From Lachnospiraceae bacterium (GTDB lineage Bacteria > Bacillota > Clostridia > Lachnospirales > Lachnospiraceae): 64,000 bases of DNA. Positions 43,154 through 52,338 of this stretch are shown here, in pieces. Below the pieces are notes generated by a model that saw nothing but the letters and a program-made list of their open reading frames with translations, did no database searches and was not told where the DNA came from. The stretch covers positions 25,424-89,423 of the forward strand of contig SVFN01000018.1 of the NCBI GenBank assembly GCA_015056815.1, in the 5' to 3' direction. Every line of letters starts with the position of its first letter. The stretch's first letter is position 1. Position numbers and translations under genes: made by a program.

Positions 43154-44560
43154 TTAAACTCTTTCTCCGTAATAATAAAATCCCCTGCATTCTTTCAGTC
43201 TTACCTTCAAGATCTGACCGATCAGAGTGCTGTCTCCCGGAAAATGCACCAGAATATTGTTGGATAATCTTCCGGTCACAAGATCGTCATCATGTGGATT
43301 TAATTCTTCCACAAGAACTTCCATGATCCTGCCTTCTAACAGAGAGACTCTTTCTCTGGCAGTATCCTGTACCACCTTTAACACCCGGTCAAACTGTTCA
43401 TGGGCAAAGGCTTCGTCTACCTGGTTTTCCATGGCTGCAGCCGGTGTACCGGTACGTTTGGAATAAATAAAGGTAAAAGCATTGTCATATTGAACCTGCC
43501 TGATCACATCAATGGTTTCATCCACATCTTCCGCTGTCTCGCCGGGAAAACCGATGATGATATCTGTCGTAAGGGCGATATCCGGTATTTCCTCCCGGAT
43601 TTTTTTCGCAAGCGCGATATACTGTTCTTTGGTATAACGACGGTTCATCTGCGCTAAGATACGGCTGGAACCGGATTGTAAAGGTAAATGCAGATGTCTG
43701 CATATCTTTTTAGAATGTTTCATGACCTCGATCAGATCATCGGACAGATCCTTTGGATGGGAAGTCATAAAGCGAATCCGTCTGAGTCCTTCGATCTTTT
43801 CTACTTCTTTTAGAAGTTCTGCAAAACTGATGGGATTTTCAAGATTTTTCCCGTAGGAGTTAACATTCTGTCCGAGCAGCATGACTTCTACGACACCATC
43901 TGCTACAAGAGTTTCTATCTCACGAATGATATCCTTCGGCTCACGACTTCTCTCACGCCCTCTGACATAGGGAACAATACAATAGCTGCAGAAATTGTTA
44001 CAGCCAAACATGATATTGATACCGGATTTAAACGGATATTTACGTTTGACAGGAAGATCCTCCACAATCTGATCGGTATCCTTCCAGATATCCACGATCA
44101 GTCCTTTGCTTTCATACATCCTCACTAAAAGCTCGGCAAATTTAAAAATATTATGGGTGCCAAAAACCAAATCTACGAAAGGATAACTTTTGCGTATCTT
44201 CTCGATCACAGACGGCTCCTGCATCATGCAGCCGCAAAGTGCGATCTTCATATCCGGATTTTTCTTTTTATGACCATTTAATACGCCCAGACGCCCATAG
44301 ACCTTCTGATTGGCATTGTCTCGTACCGTACAGGTATTATACAGGACAAAATCGGACTTTTCATTTTCGCCATTGTTCATAAAGCCTGCTTTTTCTAAAA
44401 TACCGATCAGCTTTTCGGAATCTCTGGCGTTCATCTGACAGCCAAAGGTAATGACAGCAAAGGTGGGGGCATGTCCTTTTTTGTTGGAAAGATCTGTAAC
44501 GATCTGCTTTAATCGTTCAATATATTCATTTTGGCGTATCAATTCTGATTTCTCTGACAT
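43154..44560 (-). CDS. miaB: tRNA methylthiotransferase MiaB
   Basis: A 468-residue MiaB. N-terminal UPF0004 domain with the first cluster cysteines (TFGCQMNARDSEK, YNTCTVR, CGCM), radical SAM core with CNNFCSYC, and a C-terminal TRAM domain (about 400-465). It adds methylthio to i6A37 of tRNA, the step after MiaA. Confidence 0.97.
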   Translation of the reverse strand: MSEKSELIRQNEYIERLKQIVTDLSNKKGHAPTFAVITFGCQMNARDSEKLIGILEKAGFMNNGENEKSDFVLYNTCTVRDNANQKVYGRLGVLNGHKKKNPDMKIALCGCMMQEPSVIEKIRKSYPFVDLVFGTHNIFKFAELLVRMYESKGLIVDIWKDTDQIVEDLPVKRKYPFKSGINIMFGCNNFCSYCIVPYVRGRERSREPKDIIREIETLVADGVVEVMLLGQNVNSYGKNLENPISFAELLKEVEKIEGLRRIRFMTSHPKDLSDDLIEVMKHSKKICRHLHLPLQSGSSRILAQMNRRYTKEQYIALAKKIREEIPDIALTTDIIIGFPGETAEDVDETIDVIRQVQYDNAFTFIYSKRTGTPAAAMENQVDEAFAHEQFDRVLKVVQDTARERVSLLEGRIMEVLVEELNPHDDDLVTGRLSNNILVHFPGDSTLIGQILKVRLKECRGFYYYGERV

Positions 44561-44680
44561 AATTGTTTTTCACTCTCTCTTTTTTGGAATATCGTTAGAT
44601 TATTTGCGCCATTCCCCGGGAAAATGCAACGACGAACCGGCTTTTACCCTTTCCGGTTGTATTGTCCGCCGGTTTGCCGG

Positions 44681-45925
44681 TTAACCGCGGATCTGACCGT
44701 TACCGGCGATCGTATACTTGTAAGAGGTCAGTTCTTTTAATCCCATAGGACCTCTGGCGTGCAATTTCTGTGTGCTGATCCCGATCTCTGCACCGAATCC
44801 AAACTCGAATCCATCAGTAAAGCGGGTAGATACATTGACATAGACACAGGCTGCGTCAACATTCTTTAAGAAATAATCCGCTGCCGCTTTGTTCTCGGTT
44901 ATGATCGCTTCGGAATGATGGGTATTGTGAGCATTGATATGCTCCACTGCCTCTTTTACATCTCCCACTGTCTTCATGGAAATAATGTAATCCAGATATT
45001 CGGTACTGTAATCTTCTTCTGTGGCGGCCACGCAGTCCGTAATGATCTCGCGTGTCGCTTCATCCCCGCGGATCTCCACATTTTTCTCCCGAAGGGCTTT
45101 GGCAAGCTGTGGCAGAAGCCTTTCACGGATCTCTTTATGAATGACCAGGGATTCACAGGCATTGCATACGCCGATGCGCTGTGTCTTGGCATTGATGATG
45201 ATCGGGATCGCTTTCGCAATGTCAGCATCCTTGTCCACATAAATATGGCAGTTGCCGGTACCGGTCTCAATGACGGGAATCGTACTGTTATTTACAACTG
45301 CGCGGATCAGCCCCGCCCCGCCTCTGGGGATCAGGACATCCACATATTCATTCATTTTCATAAACTCCGTAGCGGTCTCTCTGTCCGTGGACTCGATCAG
45401 CCAGATCGCATCGGTCGTTACCCCACACGCAGCCAAAGCGTCTTTGATCACTCTTGTGATCGCGATATTGGAATGGATCGCATCCGAACCACCCTTTAAG
45501 ATCACAGCATTTCCGGTCTTAAAGCATAAGCCGAAAGCATCTGCGGTCACATTCGGTCTGCTCTCATAGATGATACCGATCACGCCCATGGGAACGCGTA
45601 CCTTGCGGATCTGCATCCCGTTCGGTCTTAAAAAGTTTTCCATTTCCTCTCCGACAGGATCCGGCAATGCGGCGATCTGTCTGAGTCCTTCTGCCATGCC
45701 TTCGATCCGCTTCTCATCCAGTCTGAGTCTGTCCAAAAGCCCGCTGTGCATGCCGTTTTCTTCCCCACGACTGATATCCTTTGCATTCTCGGTAAGGATC
45801 GTGGATGCCTCTTTCACCAGGGCATCAGCGACAGCGATCAGTGCCTCATTCTTCTTAGCTGTTTCCAATGCCTGTAATTCATATTTTGCTTTGCAGGCAA
45901 GCCTGCCCATTTCTTTTAATTCCAT
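44681..45925 (-). CDS. proA: Gamma-glutamyl phosphate reductase
   Basis: A 414-residue ProA of the aldehyde dehydrogenase superfamily. The catalytic cysteine is in [29 protein letters not shown] is the family signature. It reduces gamma-glutamyl phosphate to glutamate semialdehyde. It is separated from proB here by DUF896 and a cyclo-ligase gene, with a palindrome (45950-45971) just upstream. Confidence 0.97.
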   Translation of the reverse strand: MELKEMGRLACKAKYELQALETAKKNEALIAVADALVKEASTILTENAKDISRGEENGMHSGLLDRLRLDEKRIEGMAEGLRQIAALPDPVGEEMENFLRPNGMQIRKVRVPMGVIGIIYESRPNVTADAFGLCFKTGNAVILKGGSDAIHSNIAITRVIKDALAACGVTTDAIWLIESTDRETATEFMKMNEYVDVLIPRGGAGLIRAVVNNSTIPVIETGTGNCHIYVDKDADIAKAIPIIINAKTQRIGVCNACESLVIHKEIRERLLPQLAKALREKNVEIRGDEATREIITDCVAATEEDYSTEYLDYIISMKTVGDVKEAVEHINAHNTHHSEAIITENKAAADYFLKNVDAACVYVNVSTRFTDGFEFGFGAEIGISTQKLHARGPMGLKELTSYKYTIAGNGQIRG

Positions 45926-45949
45926 GAGATTCCCCTTTTTATGTGTGTT

Positions 45950-45971
45950 GCAACTGTTTCGTAACAGTTGC
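45950..45971. promoter_or_regulatory. Perfect palindrome upstream of proA
   Basis: GCAACTGTT, TCGT, AACAGTTGC: 9-bp arms. No T-run follows on the minus strand, so it is not an ordinary terminator. It lies 25 bp upstream of the proA start and could be an operator or an RNA stem. Confidence 0.4.
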
Positions 45972-46091
45972 GGTATATTTTCAGCTTCTGTGTATCATAT
46001 TAACAAATGGATTGTATTTTCACAAGTCAAAAACGCAGAAGCATACGAAATTCTTCCATCCTCCTGCGGATTCTATTGCGTCTATGTCTCT

Positions 46092-46688
46092 TTAAATACG
46101 ACAATGAATGACCCCCTCTTTTGATGAAACGATATAATCCGGAGAGATATCATACTGCTCTTTCGGAATCGCCCCATCCTCTGCGATCTGGCAGGAAAAG
46201 GCAAGTGCTGCCGTAACCAGCTCCACTCCCGGCTTTGACTTCAGATGCTCTAAATATCTGTCATAAAATCCGCCGCCATAACCGATTCGTCCTCCGGCTC
46301 TGTCAAAGCAGACTCCGGGCATCAGCATAAGAACCTTCCCGCAATCCAGAGGAGTAAACTGCCTTTCCGCTAAAGCGTCCGGCTCCGGAATGCCGCAATA
46401 TCCCTCCTTTAGCTCTTCAAGACTCTCCACTCGGTAAAATTCCATCTCTTTTCCCAAAACGACAGGATAATACAGTTTCTTGTGATCACATAAAACCTGT
46501 CCTGCCAGGGAAAAGGTGTCTGCTTCCGTCCTGTACGAAGCAAACAGAAGAACCGAATCTGCCTCTTTATAAAAAGAAGAAGCGAGAATGTGAGCGGTGA
46601 TCATTGCACTCTCCTCCGCTCTCTGCTTCCCGCTTAAAGCATCTCTTTTTTTTAGAAATATAGCTCTAATTTGCTTCTTTGTTTCCAT
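46092..46688 (-). CDS. 5-formyltetrahydrofolate cyclo-ligase
   Basis: A 198-residue protein of the 5-FTHF cyclo-ligase family (YgfA/YqgN). ALSGKQRAEES, the LLFASYRTEADT segment and MLMPGVCFDRAGGRIGYGGGFYDRYL, with the ATP-binding GYGGGFYD, identify it. It converts 5-formyl-THF to 5,10-methenyl-THF. ATG 46688 follows GGAGAG and overlaps the upstream DUF896 gene by 23 bp. Confidence 0.93.
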   Translation of the reverse strand: METKKQIRAIFLKKRDALSGKQRAEESAMITAHILASSFYKEADSVLLFASYRTEADTFSLAGQVLCDHKKLYYPVVLGKEMEFYRVESLEELKEGYCGIPEPDALAERQFTPLDCGKVLMLMPGVCFDRAGGRIGYGGGFYDRYLEHLKSKPGVELVTAALAFSCQIAEDGAIPKEQYDISPDYIVSSKEGVIHCRI

Positions 46689-46887
46689 ATTTCTCTCCAA
46701 GATTGACGACCGTACCGTCTTCCTGAATCATGTCGATATTATTGAGCTGCCCCTGAAGACTGGCACGTATATTAGCCACATATTCGGCACGAAGAAGTGC
46801 CTGCTCTTTTTTTTCGGCTTCTGTCAGACCTTCAGCCTGGGATTTGTGATATAATTCATTGATCCTTGCAATCTTTTCGGAATTCAT
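46666..46887 (-). CDS. DUF896 family small protein (YnzC-like)
   Basis: A 73-residue protein: KIARINELYHKSQAEGLTE, KEQALLRAEYVANIR and LNNIDMI are the DUF896 (YnzC/YaaL-type) signature, a small helical fold. In B. subtilis, ynzC lies in the SOS-induced yneA operon; here it lies within proline genes instead. Function unknown. Its end overlaps the cyclo-ligase start. Confidence 0.93.
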   Translation of the reverse strand: MNSEKIARINELYHKSQAEGLTEAEKKEQALLRAEYVANIRASLQGQLNNIDMIQEDGTVVNLGEKYGNKEAN

Positions 46888-46967
46888 AAGGGTACTCCTT
46901 TTTCACGTTTCCATAAAAGCGGAAAAATTTTCTCAAATTTCATATGAAAGGCAGAAATACACACCTG

Positions 46968-47807
46968 TCATACATAATCCTGAATATAAAAATTGTTATC
47001 TTTGTTCGCACGGAAGATCGTGCCATGGTCGCGGCCGTCCATGATCCGGTGAATGATCCGGATATCAGATGCATTGGCAATGATCATATCGATCCCTGCA
47101 CTTGTAGCAATCTTGGCCGCTGACAATTTAGTATTCATGCCGCCTGTGCCAACTTTGCTCCCGGTAGATGCCTTGCCCATCTGCATCAGTTCCTCAGTCA
47201 GTTCCTTTACTTCACTGATAAATACAGCATCCGGATTCTTGTTCGGATCATCCGTATACAACCCGTCGATATCCGAAAGCAGGATGAGAAGATCTGCTTC
47301 GATCAAAGCGGCCACGATCGCAGAAAGCGTATCGTTGTCTCCGAATTCGATCTCATAGGTCGCAATAGTGTCATTTTCGTTAACGATGGGGATCACGCCC
47401 AGCTTCAAAAGCTCTGAAAAGGTATTATGCGCATTAAAACGGTTCAGATTATCGATAATGGTATTTTTGGTCATCAGAATCTGCGCAGCAACCTGGTTGT
47501 ATTCTGCAAAGATCTTCTGGTATGTCATCATCAGTCTGGCCTGACCGATGGCAGCGCATGCCTGCTTGACTGCGATCGGATGATCAGTCTGATCCAGTTG
47601 TTTAAAGACAGCCTTTTTCCCTACGGCGATCGCGCCGGAAGTCACCAGTACAACATCCTTTCCTTTATTTCTAAGGTCACAAAGCTCCCTTACCAGCACC
47701 TCCAGTTTGGTATAATCCAGATCACCGGTCTCCTTATGCGTCAGAGAAGAAGAACCGATCTTGATCACGATCCGTTGTTTATCCTTGATGTAGTCTCTCA
47801 ATGCCAT
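46968..47807 (-). CDS. proB: Glutamate 5-kinase (short form without PUA domain)
   Basis: A 279-residue amino-acid kinase: RIVIKIGSSSLT, VTSGAIAVGKKA, ENDTIATYEIEFGDNDTLSA and GTGGMNTKLSAAKIA. It phosphorylates glutamate in proline synthesis. It stops after the kinase domain; the C-terminal PUA domain of E. coli ProB (367 residues) is absent, a form common in Clostridia. Start ATG 47807 chosen for GGAGGCGG upstream. Confidence 0.95.
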   Translation of the reverse strand: MALRDYIKDKQRIVIKIGSSSLTHKETGDLDYTKLEVLVRELCDLRNKGKDVVLVTSGAIAVGKKAVFKQLDQTDHPIAVKQACAAIGQARLMMTYQKIFAEYNQVAAQILMTKNTIIDNLNRFNAHNTFSELLKLGVIPIVNENDTIATYEIEFGDNDTLSAIVAALIEADLLILLSDIDGLYTDDPNKNPDAVFISEVKELTEELMQMGKASTGSKVGTGGMNTKLSAAKIATSAGIDMIIANASDIRIIHRIMDGRDHGTIFRANKDNNFYIQDYV

Positions 47808-47905
47808 GTCCGCCTCCAAAGTCTTAGCTTACGTAATTCCCAAAATCCGTTACACTTTTCTGATGGTATCATTTTTTTTGGAGGATTTCAACAAATATTT
47901 TGTTT

Positions 47906-48664
47906 TTATTTGTGCAGGATAAAAAAATTCTCCAGTTTTTCCAATAATTCCGCTTTTTTGATATCTTTTAAAAAGTAGCCTTCCGGTTTGAGAGCAACGA
48001 CTTTCATGACACTGTCGCGTTCGCTTTTGCCGGTTAGAAAGATGACCGGGATCGAACTGGTCTCCGCATCACTTCGCAGCATTTCCAATACCTGAGGACC
48101 GCTGGTAACAGGCATTTCGTAGTCTAAAAGGATCAGATCAGCTTTATTTTTTCCAAGCCACTTGATTGCCTGCAGACCGGAAGTGACCATTGCTACCTTG
48201 TATTTGCTCTTCAGCCATTCACGCACAAGACCCAGATAATTGGGATCATCATCTACGATCAGTATGCTTTTACGGAATTCGCCCGCTTCCACTTTGTGAA
48301 AATACTCATTAACAGTATGTAAAAATGCTTCATTATCAAGAGGTCTGGCAAAAACCTTATAGATCAGCTCACCCGGCATACGATCCACGATCTGCTGTGT
48401 GTCTGACGGCTCCCCGATCGCGATCATCTGTTTCTCGTCATCAGTCATTTTGTCGATCAGAAAACGTATTACTTTTTCGGGAAGATTGTCTCCGCTATCC
48501 AGATAACATACAAGTAAGGAAGAGGTCTCCCATAAAGCGTTGATCTTATCGACATCCATTGGTGTAAAGGCAGATTCAGTGCCGGTGTCATTCAGTTTTT
48601 TTAATAAGACTCTGATCAGAAAAGATTCCTTTTCCCCAATGACCATGATCCGGTTTTTTTTCAT
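47906..48664 (-). CDS. Response regulator with degenerate N-terminal receiver
   Basis: A 252-residue protein with two receiver-like folds and no output domain. The C-terminal receiver (about 130-250) is complete: ILIVDDDP acidic pocket, phosphoacceptor D in LILLDYEMP, T in FLTGKS, K in GYFLKDI. The N-terminal half (RIMVIGEKESFL ... LVCYLDSGDN) looks like a receiver without the acidic pair. No histidine kinase is near. It probably acts by protein contact or as a phosphorelay part; the target is unknown. Confidence 0.82.
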   Translation of the reverse strand: MKKNRIMVIGEKESFLIRVLLKKLNDTGTESAFTPMDVDKINALWETSSLLVCYLDSGDNLPEKVIRFLIDKMTDDEKQMIAIGEPSDTQQIVDRMPGELIYKVFARPLDNEAFLHTVNEYFHKVEAGEFRKSILIVDDDPNYLGLVREWLKSKYKVAMVTSGLQAIKWLGKNKADLILLDYEMPVTSGPQVLEMLRSDAETSSIPVIFLTGKSERDSVMKVVALKPEGYFLKDIKKAELLEKLENFFILHK

Positions 48665-48678
48665 TCTATTTTCCTCCG

Positions 48679-50298
48679 TTAGATTATTCTTTTTGAAAAA
48701 GCAGGTTTATGATCCTTTATGATCTGTTCTGCGATAAAGATTCCATCAGCTGCTGCGGAAGTGATCCCTCCCGCATATCCGGCTCCTTCCCCACAAGGAT
48801 AAAGTCCTCTTATATTACTCATCAGGTTTTCATCCCGCTTGATACGTACCGGAGAAGATGTGCGACTCTCCACGCCGGCAAGGATCACATCATCCCGGTC
48901 GAAACCCTTGATCTTATGTCCAAACTGCTCCATGCCTTCTATAAATGCTTCATTTAATTCATCCGGCAGGATGTTTCTGAGATTTCCAAAGGAATACTGC
49001 CCTTTTACTGCCGGAAAGATCTCGCCCGTTTTTTCAGAGCAGATATTGTCTTTAAAATCTTTATAAAGCTGTAATGGTATTCTGCCACAGCCTGCCTCAA
49101 AGGCTCTTTTTTCGATCATACGCTGGAAGTGCATTCCGCCAAGGACATCTTTGTCGGGAAAATCTTCGGGCGTCACAGAAACAATAACAGCACTGTTTGC
49201 ATTCTCTCCATCTCTCCTGCTGTAACTCATGCCGTTTACAGCCAAAAGCCCCGCTTCGCTGGAAGCATTCACCACATAGCCTCCCGGGCACATACAGAAG
49301 GAATATACGCCACGCCCGCCTGATGTCTGTGCTGTCAGCTTATAAGCTGCCGCGGGAAATTGTGCCCAGGCAGTTCCATACTGGGATTCGTTGATCATTT
49401 GCTGAGGATGCTGTACGCGAAATCCGACTGCAAAGTTTTTGGGCTCCATAGATACTTTTTTGTGTAAAAGCATTTCGAAAGTATCCCTTGCACTATGGCC
49501 GATCGCAAGAACACAATGCCTGCTTTTGATGATATTTCCGTCAGACAGTTTTATGCCGTTTAGATGATCTTTTACGGTTATAAGCTCTTCTGCCCTGGAA
49601 CAGAAACGTACTTCTCCGCCAAGCCGTATGATCTCGTTACGAAGATTGGCGATCACTTCAAATAAAACATCAGTACCAAGATGGGGTTTTTGCTCGTAAA
49701 GAATAGACTCTTTTGCCCCCATACGAACAAAAAGACGTAAAACTTCCTTATTTCTGCCACTTCTGTCTTTGGTCAGTGTATTTAATTTGCCGTCGGAAAA
49801 AGTACCGGCTCCGCCCTCTCCAAACTGGACATTGGATTCGGGATCCAGGACTCCCGTTTGCCAGAAACGATCAATATCTTTTTTACGCTCTGAGACAGAT
49901 CTGCCTCTTTCCAGAACAATCGGCTCAAAGCCTCTGACAGCCAGATAATAAGCACAAAATAATCCTGCAGGTCCGGCGCCTATGATGACCGGACGTTCCT
50001 TCATGGGAAGACTGCCGCAGCAAGGCAGTGAATAAACCTGTTCCTCTGCAAGACTGACATTGGGATTTGTGGAATGTTTTTTTCGATAACTGGACAAGAC
50101 CGTTTTTTCGTCTTTCAGCGTCACATCCACTGTCAGGATATAAAAAACCTCCGGCTTTTTCCTGGCATCTATGGATTCGCGAACGATCTTCATGTTTATG
50201 ATCGACTCTTCGCGGATCATAAGCTGCTTTGCAATTTTTTTTACGATATCTTTCCCGCTATAACCGGGATTAAGTTTAAGCTGTTGTATTCGAAGCAT
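48679..50298 (-). CDS. FAD-dependent dehydrogenase (COG2509 type)
   Basis: A 539-residue flavoprotein. After an N-terminal helper domain (about 1-95), the FAD site GAGPAGLFCAYYLA begins at about 107. VQFGEGGAGTFSDGKL and HVLAIGHSARD-like segments are typical of the uncharacterised COG2509 dehydrogenases; GEGAGYAGGITSAAADG closes the FAD site. The substrate is unknown. It lies 30 bp from another flavoprotein gene; a joint pathway is possible but unproven. Confidence 0.88.
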   Translation of the reverse strand: MLRIQQLKLNPGYSGKDIVKKIAKQLMIREESIINMKIVRESIDARKKPEVFYILTVDVTLKDEKTVLSSYRKKHSTNPNVSLAEEQVYSLPCCGSLPMKERPVIIGAGPAGLFCAYYLAVRGFEPIVLERGRSVSERKKDIDRFWQTGVLDPESNVQFGEGGAGTFSDGKLNTLTKDRSGRNKEVLRLFVRMGAKESILYEQKPHLGTDVLFEVIANLRNEIIRLGGEVRFCSRAEELITVKDHLNGIKLSDGNIIKSRHCVLAIGHSARDTFEMLLHKKVSMEPKNFAVGFRVQHPQQMINESQYGTAWAQFPAAAYKLTAQTSGGRGVYSFCMCPGGYVVNASSEAGLLAVNGMSYSRRDGENANSAVIVSVTPEDFPDKDVLGGMHFQRMIEKRAFEAGCGRIPLQLYKDFKDNICSEKTGEIFPAVKGQYSFGNLRNILPDELNEAFIEGMEQFGHKIKGFDRDDVILAGVESRTSSPVRIKRDENLMSNIRGLYPCGEGAGYAGGITSAAADGIFIAEQIIKDHKPAFSKRII

Positions 50299-50328
50299 AG
50301 CATTACTCCATGTTCTGAATGATTATGT

Positions 50329-51567
50329 TCATGAATGAAAGCAGGCGGCACTTGTCCCGGCCACATGTCCGCTCGACCATGCCCACTGAAGATTATAACC
50401 ACCGCAGATACCATCGATATCTACAAGCTCGCCGGCAAAAAAGAGGCCCTTGTGCAAAACAGACTGACAATGCTCATCCAATTGCTCTGTGTCTACGCCG
50501 CCTGCACAGACCTGACAGCTGTCAAAATCCTTCGTTTGGCAAATGGGAACCTGCCAGTCCTTTATCAGAGAACAAAGGACGGAAAGCTTTCCGGCGTTAT
50601 TGTTCGCAAGCGGTGAGGAAGGATCGATTCCGGCCTGCTTCAAAAAGAAATGATTCAGATTTTTATGTAAACTACCCTGCATCGTTTCCTCCGCGCTCAG
50701 CGCGGGATTCTCTATGAATTTCCGACGGATGAAATGCTCAAATTCCGTTTTGTCCAAGCCGTTGGTACAGTCGATATGGACGATTACCTTCTGCTTCCTG
50801 CCAAGCGCATAGGAAACCATGCGGCTGAACTGAAAAACCGGAATACCGCTAATACCGTAATCAGTAAGTTGTAATTCCCCGCTTTCCTTCGCTTCCCGTC
50901 TGCCATCGATCTCCAGCGTCAGAATGGCATCCAGCCGGATGCCCTTGAGACTCTTGAAGTAAGTTTCCCGGCTTTTTAGCTGTACCAGTGCAGGAACGAC
51001 AGGAATCATCCGGTGTCCAAGACTTTCAGCAAGGAGATAACCGCTTCCATCCGATCCGGTTTTGAAAGCAGCTTTTCCTCCGCAGGCAAGAATCACGCAA
51101 TCAAAATGGTTTTCTTCCAAAAAACCCGCAAGCTGCCAGAAGACCCGATATCCTTCCGGAGCTTTTTGGATCGAGCAGTTCTGTGCCTGTGTAATGACTT
51201 TTATATTGTGTTTTTTTAATGTGAAACGCAATACATCCAATACGGAAGAAGCCTGATTGGAACAGGGATAACAATAGCCGTTTTTTTCTTTGTACAAAAG
51301 TCCGCAATCTTCAAAAAAATGTAGTGTATCAGTCTGATTAAACTGATCTATGATCTGCATGGCATATTCGGGATGTGTTCCGTAATAACAGGACTGTTGC
51401 ATATGAAGGTTGGTAAAATTGCATTTGCCATTACCGGTCATCAGTATTTTTTTACCGATCCGGTCATTGTGTTCCAAAATCGTAACCTCTGCACCGGCCC
51501 GGGCCGCCGCGATCGCTGCCATCATGCCTGAGGCACCGCCGCCAATGACGCAAACTGCATTTGCCAT
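50329..51567 (-). CDS. HI0933/YhiN-family FAD oxidoreductase
   Basis: A 412-residue flavoprotein: Rossmann motif GGGASGMMAAIAAARAG, then KILMTGNGKCNFTN, the HI0933-family hallmark, and a C-terminal GELVDIDGICGGYNLQWAWSSG. Relatives are labelled aminoacetone oxidase-like, but no reaction is firmly known. ATG 51567 (MANAVCVIGG) is favoured over ATG 51573, since AAGGAG lies only two bases before the latter. Confidence 0.9.
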   Translation of the reverse strand: MANAVCVIGGGASGMMAAIAAARAGAEVTILEHNDRIGKKILMTGNGKCNFTNLHMQQSCYYGTHPEYAMQIIDQFNQTDTLHFFEDCGLLYKEKNGYCYPCSNQASSVLDVLRFTLKKHNIKVITQAQNCSIQKAPEGYRVFWQLAGFLEENHFDCVILACGGKAAFKTGSDGSGYLLAESLGHRMIPVVPALVQLKSRETYFKSLKGIRLDAILTLEIDGRREAKESGELQLTDYGISGIPVFQFSRMVSYALGRKQKVIVHIDCTNGLDKTEFEHFIRRKFIENPALSAEETMQGSLHKNLNHFFLKQAGIDPSSPLANNNAGKLSVLCSLIKDWQVPICQTKDFDSCQVCAGGVDTEQLDEHCQSVLHKGLFFAGELVDIDGICGGYNLQWAWSSGHVAGTSAACFHS

Positions 51568-51608
51568 AACCATATCTCCTTCGTATAATCGATATTTATA
51601 GTATATCA

Positions 51609-52283
51609 CTAACTGGAATACGACTCAAGGAAATTGTAGAGTTCCGCTTTGCCGTGAATATGCTTTTTGTCCAATATTTCCTGCTGTAAGGCCAGGGGAA
51701 GCTGTGCCATACTGATCCCTGTATAAAGATAGACCGTCTTCAGATCGGCACAATATACACTGATATAATTATCCTCTGCCATGAGATAGAAATCTTCCTC
51801 TTCCGGCTTCGATGTGTAATATTTGGTGGCGACCACCTTATTGCTTGAAAAACTGTCCAGTGTGACTTCGTCAAATCCCATTTGCTGATCAGTAAGATCC
51901 GGTGCCAGGGAATAATCGATCAACAGGGATTCCAGTTCTTCTCTTGTTTTTCCAACATACAGTGCAGGAAGTTTTTCCTTATGGCTTTTTACTTCGCCGG
52001 TGCGGTAATCATGCTCTTTTATCACAAAGACCGTATCACAGTTTGTTACCGGCAGTTGTTTGCCTGCTGTTGTGATATCTTCTTCCGTGATTTCTTCCTG
52101 CATATCGTTTTTGACCGAAAGATGCTCAACAGCATTCCGTCCGACGCGGCTGCTTTTTTGGAACTCCTCTTTGACAGGTGGCATAGCCGCATAATTCCTG
52201 TAATAAAATTCAGTTCCTCTGATCAACAGGAAACAAATACAGCAGAAATTAAAAAATAAACTGATTCTGTAAATGATCTTCAT
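51609..52283 (-). CDS. Secreted or membrane-anchored protein with BofC-like C-terminus
   Basis: A 224-residue protein with one N-terminal membrane helix (about 5-23) and an extracellular remainder. The C-terminal part (LPLALQQEILDKKHIHGKAELYNFLESYSS, given here only as a description of positions 195-224) resembles the C-terminal domain of the forespore protein BofC. A middle segment PALYVGKTREELESLL may be a second small domain. Start ATG 52283 set by GGAGG. Sporulation link is inference from the resemblance and from nearby sporulation-type genes. Confidence 0.5.
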   Translation of the reverse strand: MKIIYRISLFFNFCCICFLLIRGTEFYYRNYAAMPPVKEEFQKSSRVGRNAVEHLSVKNDMQEEITEEDITTAGKQLPVTNCDTVFVIKEHDYRTGEVKSHKEKLPALYVGKTREELESLLIDYSLAPDLTDQQMGFDEVTLDSFSSNKVVATKYYTSKPEEEDFYLMAEDNYISVYCADLKTVYLYTGISMAQLPLALQQEILDKKHIHGKAELYNFLESYSS

Positions 52284-52338
52284 AGTAATGTCCTCCATTT
52301 ACAGTATCAGTTTATTTTCAGAAAAATATACGCATTTT

